A DNA stretch of 8,125 bases, taken from an uncultured Lachnospiraceae bacterium (GTDB lineage Bacteria > Bacillota > Clostridia > Lachnospirales > Lachnospiraceae). The DNA lies in the NCBI GenBank assembly GCA_948438565.1, contig CAOJLW010000099.1:1-8125 (forward strand), given 5' to 3'. The notes under the pieces are model-generated. The model saw nothing but the letters and a program-made list of their open reading frames with translations, was not told the DNA's origin and ran no database searches. Below are positions 1-5,887 of the stretch, one piece after another. Each line of letters opens with the position of its first letter. The first letter of the stretch is position 1. A program made the position numbers and the translations under genes.

Positions 1-1370
1 TCATGGAAATTGGTTCTCTCGTCACAGCAAGAAGCACAGATTTTAATTTGTCGAATACGGACACACCTTCCGACGGCGTCATAATCGGGCATGGCCTGAT
101 TGACGGCAATCTTGTATTTGTATACAGCCAGGATGCCTCCGTATTGAATGGAACAATCGGTGAGATGCACGCCAGGAAAATTGCTTCTGTGTATGACATG
201 GCCATGAAGATGGGCGCGCCGGTGATTGGACTTTTGGATTGCGCAGGCATTCGCTTGCAGGAATCGGTAGACGCTTTGGACGGCCTGGGGCGGATTTTTG
301 CAAAAGAGGCCGCGGCGTCCGGAGTGGTTCCTCAGATTTCAGCAGTATTTGGATCTTGCGGCGGCGGCCTTGCCGCAGTGTCTGCAATGAGCGATTTTAC
401 ATTTATGGAGACAAAAGGCAAACTGTTTGTCAATTCTCCAAATGCCATTGCAGGTAACCGCATTGAAAAATGCGATACGTCCGCGGCGGATTTCCAGGCT
501 AAAGAGACAGGCTGTGTAGACGGGGTCGGCACAGAGGACGAAGTTTTAGAGTCCATCCGCACGTTAGTTTGTATGCTGCCAGGCAACAGCGGCATGGGCG
601 GCCTGAGCGAGGAGTGCCAGGATGACTTAAACCGTGCTTGTGAAAACTTAAGCGCGGTAAAAGGCGATCCGCGTTATATATTGAGTGAAGTTGCGGACGA
701 TCGTCTGTTCTTTGAGACTAAAAAGGATTTTGCAAAAGAGATGGTGACCGGTTTTATCCGTTTAAATGGGACAACCATAGGAGCCGTTGCCAATTGTACC
801 GAAGTATACGATGAAGAGGGCAAAAAAGCCGAAGAATTTGCCAATGTATTAAGCGCAAGGGGTTGCAATAAGGCGGCTGAATTTATCAATTTTTGCGACG
901 CGTTCAGCATACCTGTGGTCTCTTTGACCAATGTCAAAGGCTATAAAGCCAATACCTGTTCTGAGAAAAATATGGCGAAAGCAGTGGCGCGTTTGACCTA
1001 TGCCTTTTCTTCCGCAAACGTGCCGAAAGTAAACGTAATCATCGGAGAAGCATACGGCAGCGCATACGTAGCGATGAATTCCAAATCCATCGGCGCAGAT
1101 TTGGTATACGCATGGCCGGACGCCAAAGTTGGCATGATGGACGCCAAGCTGGCCGCCAAGATTATGTATGCGGACGCCGGCGCGGATGTTGTCAGCGAGA
1201 AAGCCAAAGAGTACGATGCATTGCAGTCCGGCGTGCAGGCAGCAGCAAAAAGAGGTTATGTGGATTTGATCATGGAACCTGAGGCTACCAGACAGTACTT
1301 GGTGGCGGCATTTGAAATGCTTTATACCAAGGGTATTACGGATTCTCTGAAAAAACATGGTACAAAATAA
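1..1370 (+). CDS. mmdA: Acyl-CoA carboxyltransferase subunit (methylmalonyl-CoA decarboxylase alpha / transcarboxylase 12S-like), 5' partial
   Basis: Cytoplasmic carboxyltransferase of the MmdA/PccB/12S family. Such enzymes take the carboxyl group from an acyl-CoA such as (S)-methylmalonyl-CoA and place it on carrier-bound biotin. Numbering from the ATG at position 3, there are two crotonase-like halves. The N-terminal half has SIGEMHA-type GTIGEMHARK (50-59), an R-L-Q-E segment (84-87) and the glycine-rich GSCGGGL loop (117-123) before DFTFME. The C-terminal half has FCDAFSIPVVSLTNVKGY (297-314), the second loop GEAYGSAYVAMNSK (348-361), GADLVYAWPDAKVG (364-377) and the family C-terminus KRGYVDLIMEP (416-426). 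The ATG at 3 is probably not the start. It falls where relatives read F-V-E-I-G within a longer N-terminus, and bases 1-2 (tc) fit a preceding TTC Phe codon, so some N-terminal residues lie outside the window. It is the first visible gene of the pump operon, 19 bp from the next. The exact acyl-CoA substrate cannot be read from the sequence; malonyl-CoA is an alternative. Confidence 0.9.
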   Translation, partial: MEIGSLVTARSTDFNLSNTDTPSDGVIIGHGLIDGNLVFVYSQDASVLNGTIGEMHARKIASVYDMAMKMGAPVIGLLDCAGIRLQESVDALDGLGRIFAKEAAASGVVPQISAVFGSCGGGLAAVSAMSDFTFMETKGKLFVNSPNAIAGNRIEKCDTSAADFQAKETGCVDGVGTEDEVLESIRTLVCMLPGNSGMGGLSEECQDDLNRACENLSAVKGDPRYILSEVADDRLFFETKKDFAKEMVTGFIRLNGTTIGAVANCTEVYDEEGKKAEEFANVLSARGCNKAAEFINFCDAFSIPVVSLTNVKGYKANTCSEKNMAKAVARLTYAFSSANVPKVNVIIGEAYGSAYVAMNSKSIGADLVYAWPDAKVGMMDAKLAAKIMYADAGADVVSEKAKEYDALQSGVQAAAKRGYVDLIMEPEATRQYLVAAFEMLYTKGITDSLKKHGTK

Positions 1371-1389
1371 ATAGAAAGGTGAAGTTTTC

Positions 1390-2112
1390 ATGAAGAAAAA
1401 AATATTTCTGATTGCCGCCATGTGCTTCATGCTTTTAGGCCTGGCAGCATGTTCACAAACGGATCCTACAACAGTTGATTACAACGGATATTCTTACGAT
1501 GACTTAAAGTCAAGCTGTCAAGGGACAGTACAGACCTTAGTGTATATGTCAGAAGAAGATAAATCCTATTATCTTCAGTCCGGCACAGAGACAATTGTCA
1601 ATCTAATCAATAGATGGGATGAGGCTGTTGCAGAATATGGTTCTTTTGTGGATTTTGGTGAGTTCGAGATTACAAAATCCGGCAAGACGTTAACTGCGGC
1701 GCAGACGCTTCAAATGGAAAATCGTGATATGGTTCTTACGTATGTGTATACATATCACTCCATGGAAGTGGAGGATATTACAGTTGACGGCGTTTATTCC
1801 ACGCAGGAGAAAATGTCAACTGCGCTTATGAATACGATTATGGGTATTTTGGTCGTATTTGGCGTATTGGTTATAATTTGTTTATTGATCTGCTGCTTTA
1901 ATATTTTCCCGTATCTTGAGAAAAAGAAAGCAGCCAAGGCCGCATCAGCGTCACCGCAGGCGCCTGTTAGCGCAGCGCCGCAGCCGGCGGCAGCGCAGGA
2001 AGCGCCGCAGGCAGACGACGGCGAGCTGGTAGCGGTGATTGCAGCGGCAATTGCAGCATCGGAAGGAACTGCCGTAGACGGCTTTGTAGTCCGTTCTATC
2101 CGCAGGAGATAA
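1390..2112 (+). CDS. oadG: OadG/MmdD-like Na+ pump decarboxylase small subunit fused to an N-terminal lipoprotein domain
   Basis: The 240-residue protein starts with a lipoprotein signal peptide: MKKK, a hydrophobic core, and lipobox L-A-A-C with Cys21 as the lipidation site. Residues 22-145 form a soluble, predicted extracytoplasmic domain that may resemble DUF3887-like lipoprotein domains (weak resemblance by eye only). One transmembrane helix follows (about 146-173), then a basic KKK stop-transfer, an Ala/Pro/Gln-rich linker (181-208) and a C-terminal segment with ELVAVIAAAIAASEGT (212-227) and GFVVRSIRRR (231-240). This tail and the position in the operon identify the OadG/MmdD (gamma/delta) family, which anchors and assembles carboxyltransferase and carrier on the membrane pump. 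Classical OadG is a short protein of under about 100 residues with an N-terminal helix, so the extra outer domain is unusual. The start is fixed by an AAAGGTGAAG ribosome binding site at 1375-1384. The gene is 30 bp from the biotin carrier gene. Assignment to the family is fairly sure; the role of the outer domain is unknown. Confidence 0.82.
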   Translation: MKKKIFLIAAMCFMLLGLAACSQTDPTTVDYNGYSYDDLKSSCQGTVQTLVYMSEEDKSYYLQSGTETIVNLINRWDEAVAEYGSFVDFGEFEITKSGKTLTAAQTLQMENRDMVLTYVYTYHSMEVEDITVDGVYSTQEKMSTALMNTIMGILVVFGVLVIICLLICCFNIFPYLEKKKAAKAASASPQAPVSAAPQPAAAQEAPQADDGELVAVIAAAIAASEGTAVDGFVVRSIRRR

Positions 2113-2142
2113 GTTAAAATTAAAATCAGGAGGATATTTGAA

Positions 2143-2517
2143 ATGAAAAATTATACAATTACCGTGAATGGAAATGTTTATGATGTTACCGTAGAAGAAG
2201 GAGCAGGCACAGGCGCAGCTCCGGCGCCAAGAAGGATGGCGGCTCCGGCGCCGAAAGCGGCTCCAGCGGCAGCCCCGGCTCCAGCGGCAGGCGGAGCAGG
2301 CAGCGTTCGGATCGAAGCAAAAGCAGCCGGAAAAGTATTTAAAATCGAAGCGGGCGTTGGAACCGCAGTGAAAAAGGGCGATACAGTTTTAATCCTTGAA
2401 ATTATGAAGATGGAGACGCCTGTTGTAGCAACGGAAGACGGCACAGTTGCAAGTATTGATGTTGCTGTGGGCGATGCCGTAGAATCCGGGGCATTATTAG
2501 CGACATTAAACAATTAA
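2143..2517 (+). CDS. mmdC: Free-standing biotin carrier protein of the decarboxylase/transcarboxylase complex
   Basis: Small (124-residue) cytoplasmic biotinyl carrier of the MmdC/GcdC/transcarboxylase-1.3S type. It shuttles the carboxyl group from the carboxyltransferase sites to the membrane subunit. Residues 1-18 are the typical MKNYTITVNGNVYDVTVEE N-terminus. An Ala/Pro-rich flexible linker covers about 21-52, and the biotinyl domain covers 54-124. The biotinylation site is E-I-M-K-M (86-90) with Lys89 as acceptor, 35 residues from the C-terminus, the usual spacing. The residue before Met is Ile rather than the common Ala (EAMKM). A perfect AGGAGG at 2128-2133, 9 nt before the ATG, sets the start. 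The gene sits between the OadG-like and OadB genes, and neither carboxyltransferase encoded nearby has its own biotin domain, so this protein probably serves both. The linker-coding DNA contains short direct repeats (see repeat entry). Confidence 0.93.
   Translation: MKNYTITVNGNVYDVTVEEGAGTGAAPAPRRMAAPAPKAAPAAAPAPAAGGAGSVRIEAKAAGKVFKIEAGVGTAVKKGDTVLILEIMKMETPVVATEDGTVASIDVAVGDAVESGALLATLNN
2218..2290 (+). repeat. Short direct repeats in the Ala/Pro linker of the biotin carrier gene
   Basis: Two copies of an 11-mer GCTCCGGCGCC lie at 2218-2228 and 2242-2252 (24-bp period). Two copies of a 14-mer GGCTCCAGCGGCAG lie at 2259-2272 and 2277-2290 (18-bp period). Both periods are multiples of three, so gain or loss of a unit changes only the length of the Ala/Pro linker and keeps the biotinyl domain in frame. 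The stretch is noticeably more GC-rich than its surroundings, as expected for Ala and Pro codons. Confidence 0.75.
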
Positions 2518-2535
2518 TCGGGAGGTTGAACGACT

Positions 2536-3687
2536 ATGTTGTCATATATTGGCGAGACAATGGGGAACCTCATGCATCAGACGGCGTTTTTAAATCTGAC
2601 ATGGGGCAATTACCTCATGATTGCAGTTGCCTGTCTCTTTTTGTACCTGGCAATTGCCAAAGGCTATGAACCGTTATTGTTAGTTCCGATTGCGTTCGGT
2701 ATGCTTCTGGTTAATATTTATCCGGATATTATCGCAAGCCCGGAAGAGACGAGCAACGGTATCGGCGGCCTGCTTCACTATTTTTATCTGATGGACGAAT
2801 GGTCCATTTTGCCTTCCCTGATTTTCCTGGGAGTAGGCGCAATGACCGACTTTGGGCCTTTGATTGCGAATCCGGTCAGCTTCCTTTTGGGCGCTGCGGC
2901 GCAGTTTGGTATTTTCGGCGCGTACCTGCTTGCGATCTTGATGGGATTTAACGATAAAGCGGCGGCGGCAGTATCTATTATTGGCGGCGCGGACGGCCCG
3001 ACCTCCATCTTTTTGGCGGGTAAACTGGGACAGACCGGACTGATGGGGCCGATTGCGGTAGCCGCGTATTCCTATATGGCGTTAGTTCCGATTATCCAGC
3101 CTCCGGTTATGAAGGCTTTGACGACCAAGAAAGAACGCGCCATTAAAATGGAAAACTTAAGGCCGGTATCCAAACTGGAAAAGATTTTATTTCCGATTAT
3201 CGTTACGATTGTCGTATGTATGATTTTGCCTACGACGGCTCCACTGGTAGGTATGCTGATGTTAGGAAACCTGTTCCGTGAATCCGGCGTTGTCCGTCAG
3301 CTTCAGGAAACGGCTTCGAATGCATTGATGTACATCGTAGTTATTTTACTGGGCACTTCGGTAGGCGCGACGACAAGCGCGGAAGCGTTTTTAAACATAA
3401 GCACAATTAAAATCGTGATACTTGGACTTGTTGCATTCGTATTTGGCACTGCAGCCGGAACCTTATTCGGGAAATTGTTATGTGTCCTGACCAAAGGCAA
3501 GATCAATCCTCTGATTGGTTCCGCGGGCGTTTCTGCGGTTCCGATGGCTGCCCGTGTGTCGCAAAAAGTCGGCGCTGAAGAAGATCCGACCAACTTCCTG
3601 CTGATGCACGCAATGGGACCAAACGTTGCCGGCGTTATCGGTACTGCTGTTGCAGCCGGTGTATTTATGGCAATCTTTGGTATTTAA
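2536..3687 (+). CDS. oadB: Na+-translocating decarboxylase beta subunit (membrane pump)
   Basis: A polytopic membrane protein of 383 residues in the OadB/MmdB/GcdB family. It decarboxylates carboxybiotin on the carrier protein and couples this to Na+ export across the cytoplasmic membrane. Visible signatures, in order: EPLLLVPIAFGMLLVN (45-60); GVGAMTDFGPLIANP (99-113); GGADGPTSIF (150-159), whose Asp153 corresponds to the essential Na+/proton-site aspartate known from Klebsiella OadB; the repeat-like C-terminal half with GSAGVSAVPMAARVSQ (328-343); and GPNVAGVIGT (361-370) before the last helix. Many hydrophobic segments span the protein, consistent with the family. Length is within the usual range for the shorter MmdB/GcdB type. 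The start is set by GGGAGG at 2520-2525, 10 nt before the ATG. It lies 18 bp after the carrier gene, so translation is probably coupled. Substrate specificity is not set by this subunit, so the symbol oadB names the family only. Confidence 0.96.
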   Translation: MLSYIGETMGNLMHQTAFLNLTWGNYLMIAVACLFLYLAIAKGYEPLLLVPIAFGMLLVNIYPDIIASPEETSNGIGGLLHYFYLMDEWSILPSLIFLGVGAMTDFGPLIANPVSFLLGAAAQFGIFGAYLLAILMGFNDKAAAAVSIIGGADGPTSIFLAGKLGQTGLMGPIAVAAYSYMALVPIIQPPVMKALTTKKERAIKMENLRPVSKLEKILFPIIVTIVVCMILPTTAPLVGMLMLGNLFRESGVVRQLQETASNALMYIVVILLGTSVGATTSAEAFLNISTIKIVILGLVAFVFGTAAGTLFGKLLCVLTKGKINPLIGSAGVSAVPMAARVSQKVGAEEDPTNFLLMHAMGPNVAGVIGTAVAAGVFMAIFGI

Positions 3688-3736
3688 CCGATTTCTGTTA
3701 TATAGCCACAAATCAAATTAGGAGGATAGAAGAATC

Positions 3737-5155
3737 ATGGCAAAAGCAACAAAAAAACCGTTAAAGATTACAGAAACAATTTTACGTGACGCGCATCAGT
3801 CCCTGATCGCAACCAGGATGACGACAGAGCAGATGCTGCCGATTATTGATAAAATGGACCAGGTTGGTTTCCATGCGGTAGAGTGCTGGGGCGGAGCAAC
3901 GTTTGACGCTTCCCTGCGTTTCTTAAAAGAGGATCCGTGGGACAGGCTCCGCAAATTAAGGGCAGGCTTTAAGAAAACAAAATTGCAGATGCTGTTCCGT
4001 GGGCAGAATATTTTAGGATATCGTCCCTATGCGGATGACGTAGTGGAATATTTTGTACAGAAATCGATTGCAAACGGTATTGATATTATCCGTATTTTTG
4101 ACTGCTTAAACGATCTCCGTAACTTGCAGACGGCAGTTACCGCCTGCAACAAAGAAAAAGGTCATGCGCAGGTTGCATTGTCTTATACGTTGGGCGACGC
4201 CTATACGTTGAAATATTGGACGGATATTGCCAAGAGAATTGAGGATATGGGCGCTAATTCCATCTGTATCAAGGATATGGCGGGATTATTGGTGCCGACG
4301 CAGGCCACGGAGCTGGTACAGGCCTTAAAGAAAGCAACTTCTCTGCCGATCGAGCTGCATACGCATTATACGTCCGGCGTTGCTTCCATGACTTATATGA
4401 AAGCCGTAGAAGCGGGATGTGATATTATCGATACGGCTGTTTCACCGTTCGCTCTGGGTACGAGCCAGCCGGCAACGGAGGTTATGGTAGAAGCGTTTAA
4501 AGGAACGGAATACGATACTGGCTTGGATCAGAACGCTCTGGCTGAGATTGCGGATTATTTCCGTCCGTTGCGTGAGGAAGCATTGGAAAGCGGTCTGATG
4601 AATCCGAAGGTTTTGGGCGTCAATATCAAGACGTTATTATACCAGGTTCCGGGCGGTATGCTCTCCAATATGGTTTCTCAGCTGAAAGAGCAGAATGCGG
4701 AAGACAAATATGAAGAAGTGTTAAAAGAGATTCCAAGGGTTCGTAAAGACCTTGGCGAACCGCCTTTGGTAACGCCGTCGTCTCAGATTGTCGGCACGCA
4801 GGCTGTATTTAACGTACTGATGGGCGAACGCTATAAAGTGGCGACGAAAGAAACAAAGGACGTATTGCTTGGCAAATATGGTCAGACTGTAAAGCCGTTT
4901 AATCCGGAAGTGGTTGATAAGGTGCTTGGAGCAGAAAAGAAGAATGCGATTACATGCAGGTATGCGGATCTATTGGAGCCGGAGCTTCATAAGATTGAAG
5001 CGGAGATGAAGCAGTGGAAGCAGCAGGATGAGGACGTTTTGTCCTATGCGTTGTTCCCGCAGGTGGCTACGGAATTCTTTAAATACCGTGAAGCGCAGCA
5101 GAAAGGCGTAGACGCATCCGTTGCCGATACCAAGAACGGAGCTTATCCGGTATAG
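3737..5155 (+). CDS. oadA: Oxaloacetate decarboxylase alpha-like carboxyltransferase (transcarboxylase 5S-like), no biotin domain
   Basis: Cytoplasmic carboxyltransferase of the OadA/PycB/transcarboxylase-5S family (HMG-CoA-lyase-like TIM barrel plus the conserved PYC/OADA domain). It exchanges a carboxyl group between oxaloacetate/pyruvate and biotin. In the 472-residue protein the N-terminal TETILRDAHQSL (12-23) supplies a metal-ligand Asp18. ECWGGATFD (49-57), LFRGQNILGYR (86-96) and RIFDCLND (119-126) are typical substrate-site segments. Lys179 in CIKDMAGLL is the lysine that is carbamylated in relatives, and His208/His210 in ELHTHYTSG complete the metal site. The PYC/OADA domain covers about 290-455, including VPGGMLSNMVSQL (304-316). 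The protein ends shortly after this domain. Klebsiella-type OadA carries a linker and biotinyl domain here, and this one does not, so it must use the separate carrier upstream. The start follows AGGAGG at 3720-3725. A 49-bp gap without a promoter or terminator that I can see separates it from oadB. It is the last gene of the operon, before a strong terminator. Confidence 0.94.
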   Translation: MAKATKKPLKITETILRDAHQSLIATRMTTEQMLPIIDKMDQVGFHAVECWGGATFDASLRFLKEDPWDRLRKLRAGFKKTKLQMLFRGQNILGYRPYADDVVEYFVQKSIANGIDIIRIFDCLNDLRNLQTAVTACNKEKGHAQVALSYTLGDAYTLKYWTDIAKRIEDMGANSICIKDMAGLLVPTQATELVQALKKATSLPIELHTHYTSGVASMTYMKAVEAGCDIIDTAVSPFALGTSQPATEVMVEAFKGTEYDTGLDQNALAEIADYFRPLREEALESGLMNPKVLGVNIKTLLYQVPGGMLSNMVSQLKEQNAEDKYEEVLKEIPRVRKDLGEPPLVTPSSQIVGTQAVFNVLMGERYKVATKETKDVLLGKYGQTVKPFNPEVVDKVLGAEKKNAITCRYADLLEPELHKIEAEMKQWKQQDEDVLSYALFPQVATEFFKYREAQQKGVDASVADTKNGAYPV

Positions 5156-5178
5156 GATTTGCAATGGATGTATTAATC

Positions 5179-5226
5179 AAGAAGAGGGGATTGTATCCAA
5201 AATGGATGCAATCCCCTCTTGCTTTC
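5179..5226 (+). terminator. Rho-independent terminator of the Na+ pump operon
   Basis: A perfect 12-bp stem pairs 5182-5193 (AAGAGGGGATTG) with 5209-5220. Inside it, a U-G wobble (5194/5208) and four more pairs (5195-5198 with 5204-5207) close a 5-nt loop AAAAT. Outside, AAG 5179-5181 can pair with CTT 5222-5224 across one bulged G. The stem is long and GC-rich in the middle. It is followed by a mixed T-rich run (TTGCTTTCT), not a pure T tract. Position 24 bp after oadA and before a new promoter fits the end of the operon. Confidence 0.85.
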
Positions 5227-5233
5227 TAGCTAT

Positions 5234-5262
5234 ATTATAGCACAAAAAAGGCAAATTTTCAA
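5234..5262 (-). promoter_or_regulatory. Candidate reverse sigma-A promoter
   Basis: On the minus strand, TTGAAA (plus coordinates 5257-5262) and a perfect TATAAT (5234-5239) are separated by exactly 17 bp. Transcription would start near 5227 and run leftwards through the terminator hairpin into the 3' end of oadA as antisense RNA. There is no minus-strand gene that it would obviously serve, so it may be a chance match in AT-rich DNA or a source of antisense or short RNA. Confidence 0.4.
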
Positions 5263-5265
5263 GGC

Positions 5266-5294
5266 TTGTAAATGGATGGGGCAAAGCCTATAAT
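5266..5294 (+). promoter_or_regulatory. Sigma-A promoter of the DUF6323/DUF6179 gene pair
   Basis: TTGTAA (5266-5271) and a perfect TATAAT (5289-5294) are 17 bp apart, giving an expected start near 5301 and a leader of about 45 nt before the ATG at 5346. A 6-bp inverted repeat, AGGCTT (5262-5267) and AAGCCT (5284-5289), brackets the spacer and overlaps both promoter elements, so a repressor site is possible. The promoter comes directly after the upstream operon's terminator. Confidence 0.72.
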
Positions 5295-5345
5295 CAGTGA
5301 ATAGTTCTTGGCGCAGAATGGGTGTTTTATGCAAGGAGGTATGCT

Positions 5346-5882
5346 ATGCGGGAGAAAAACTGGATGGAACTGATGTCAAAACAAACACAGATAAAACAGA
5401 TTCTGGATACGGTTGCCTATACGGAACGTTTTGGACTGACGCTAAGTCAAAAGGAAGCGGAGCTTTTGGCGGAGGAAAGAACGTTGGCGCTTAAAAAAGA
5501 GCGCAGAGTGGAATTTGGGCAAGGCATACTTCCGCAGATAATCTATGCGTTTTGTGATTCTGCATATATCGAGCAGGAAAACTATTGTGACGTTCTGGCA
5601 GAGCTTCAGGAAATTTTTTATATGTACAAAAATGAAATGTTGGATGAAATTACCGACGACGAGCTGCTGGAGTTTATGAAAGAACAGTTTGAAGGCGTTT
5701 GTTTTGGGGATTTGGATTATTTAAAAGGGACGTGTCTGGATATTTTTGCGCAGGCGGTTCGCGCCGGCTATACCGGTTATCGGAAATCCGGAGGACAGGA
5801 TGAATTTGGACAGTTTGACATTGTAAGGCGCTGGGACAAAAAGCTTTATCTGGAAACATTACAGGAATTATGCTGGAGGTGA
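5346..5882 (+). CDS. Conserved protein of unknown function (DUF6323-like)
   Basis: A soluble protein of 178 residues without signal peptide or membrane helix, rich in Glu, Asp, Leu and Lys and predicted mainly helical. The most family-like stretch is FGLTLSQKEAELLAEER (29-45), then RVEFGQGILPQIIYAFCDS (54-72), IEQENYCDVLAELQEIFYMYKNE (75-97) and ITDDELLEFMKEQFEG (102-117). I recognise this pattern as resembling DUF6323 proteins of Clostridia, from memory and not from a search. No catalytic motif is visible. A GTG at 5322 opens the same frame earlier, but the ATG at 5346 is preferred because AAGGAGG at 5333-5339 lies 6 nt before it and falls inside the longer version. The gene has its own promoter and its stop codon overlaps the ribosome binding site of the next gene, so the two are co-translated. 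Confidence 0.75.
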   Translation: MREKNWMELMSKQTQIKQILDTVAYTERFGLTLSQKEAELLAEERTLALKKERRVEFGQGILPQIIYAFCDSAYIEQENYCDVLAELQEIFYMYKNEMLDEITDDELLEFMKEQFEGVCFGDLDYLKGTCLDIFAQAVRAGYTGYRKSGGQDEFGQFDIVRRWDKKLYLETLQELCWR

Positions 5883-5887
5883 CGAGA

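Noticed and set aside
849..1430. Open minus-strand frame of 193 codons opposite the mmdA-like gene
   Set aside because: It lies antisense to a clearly conserved coding sequence, has a composition rich in Cys, His, Phe and Arg typical of a shadow frame, no ribosome binding site, and no recognisable family.
2178..2513. Ala/Pro/Val-rich minus-strand open frame opposite the biotin carrier gene
   Set aside because: It is the antisense image of a GC-rich Ala/Pro linker and conserved biotinyl domain and has no independent support.
5322..5345. Upstream GTG start for the DUF6323-like gene
   Set aside because: This segment contains the AAGGAGG ribosome binding site for the ATG at 5346, so it is leader and not coding.
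5297..5494. Short plus-strand open frame overlapping the start of the DUF6323-like gene
   Set aside because: It is out of frame with the conserved protein, has no ribosome binding site, and its product has Cys/Gly/Thr-rich composition with no family resemblance.
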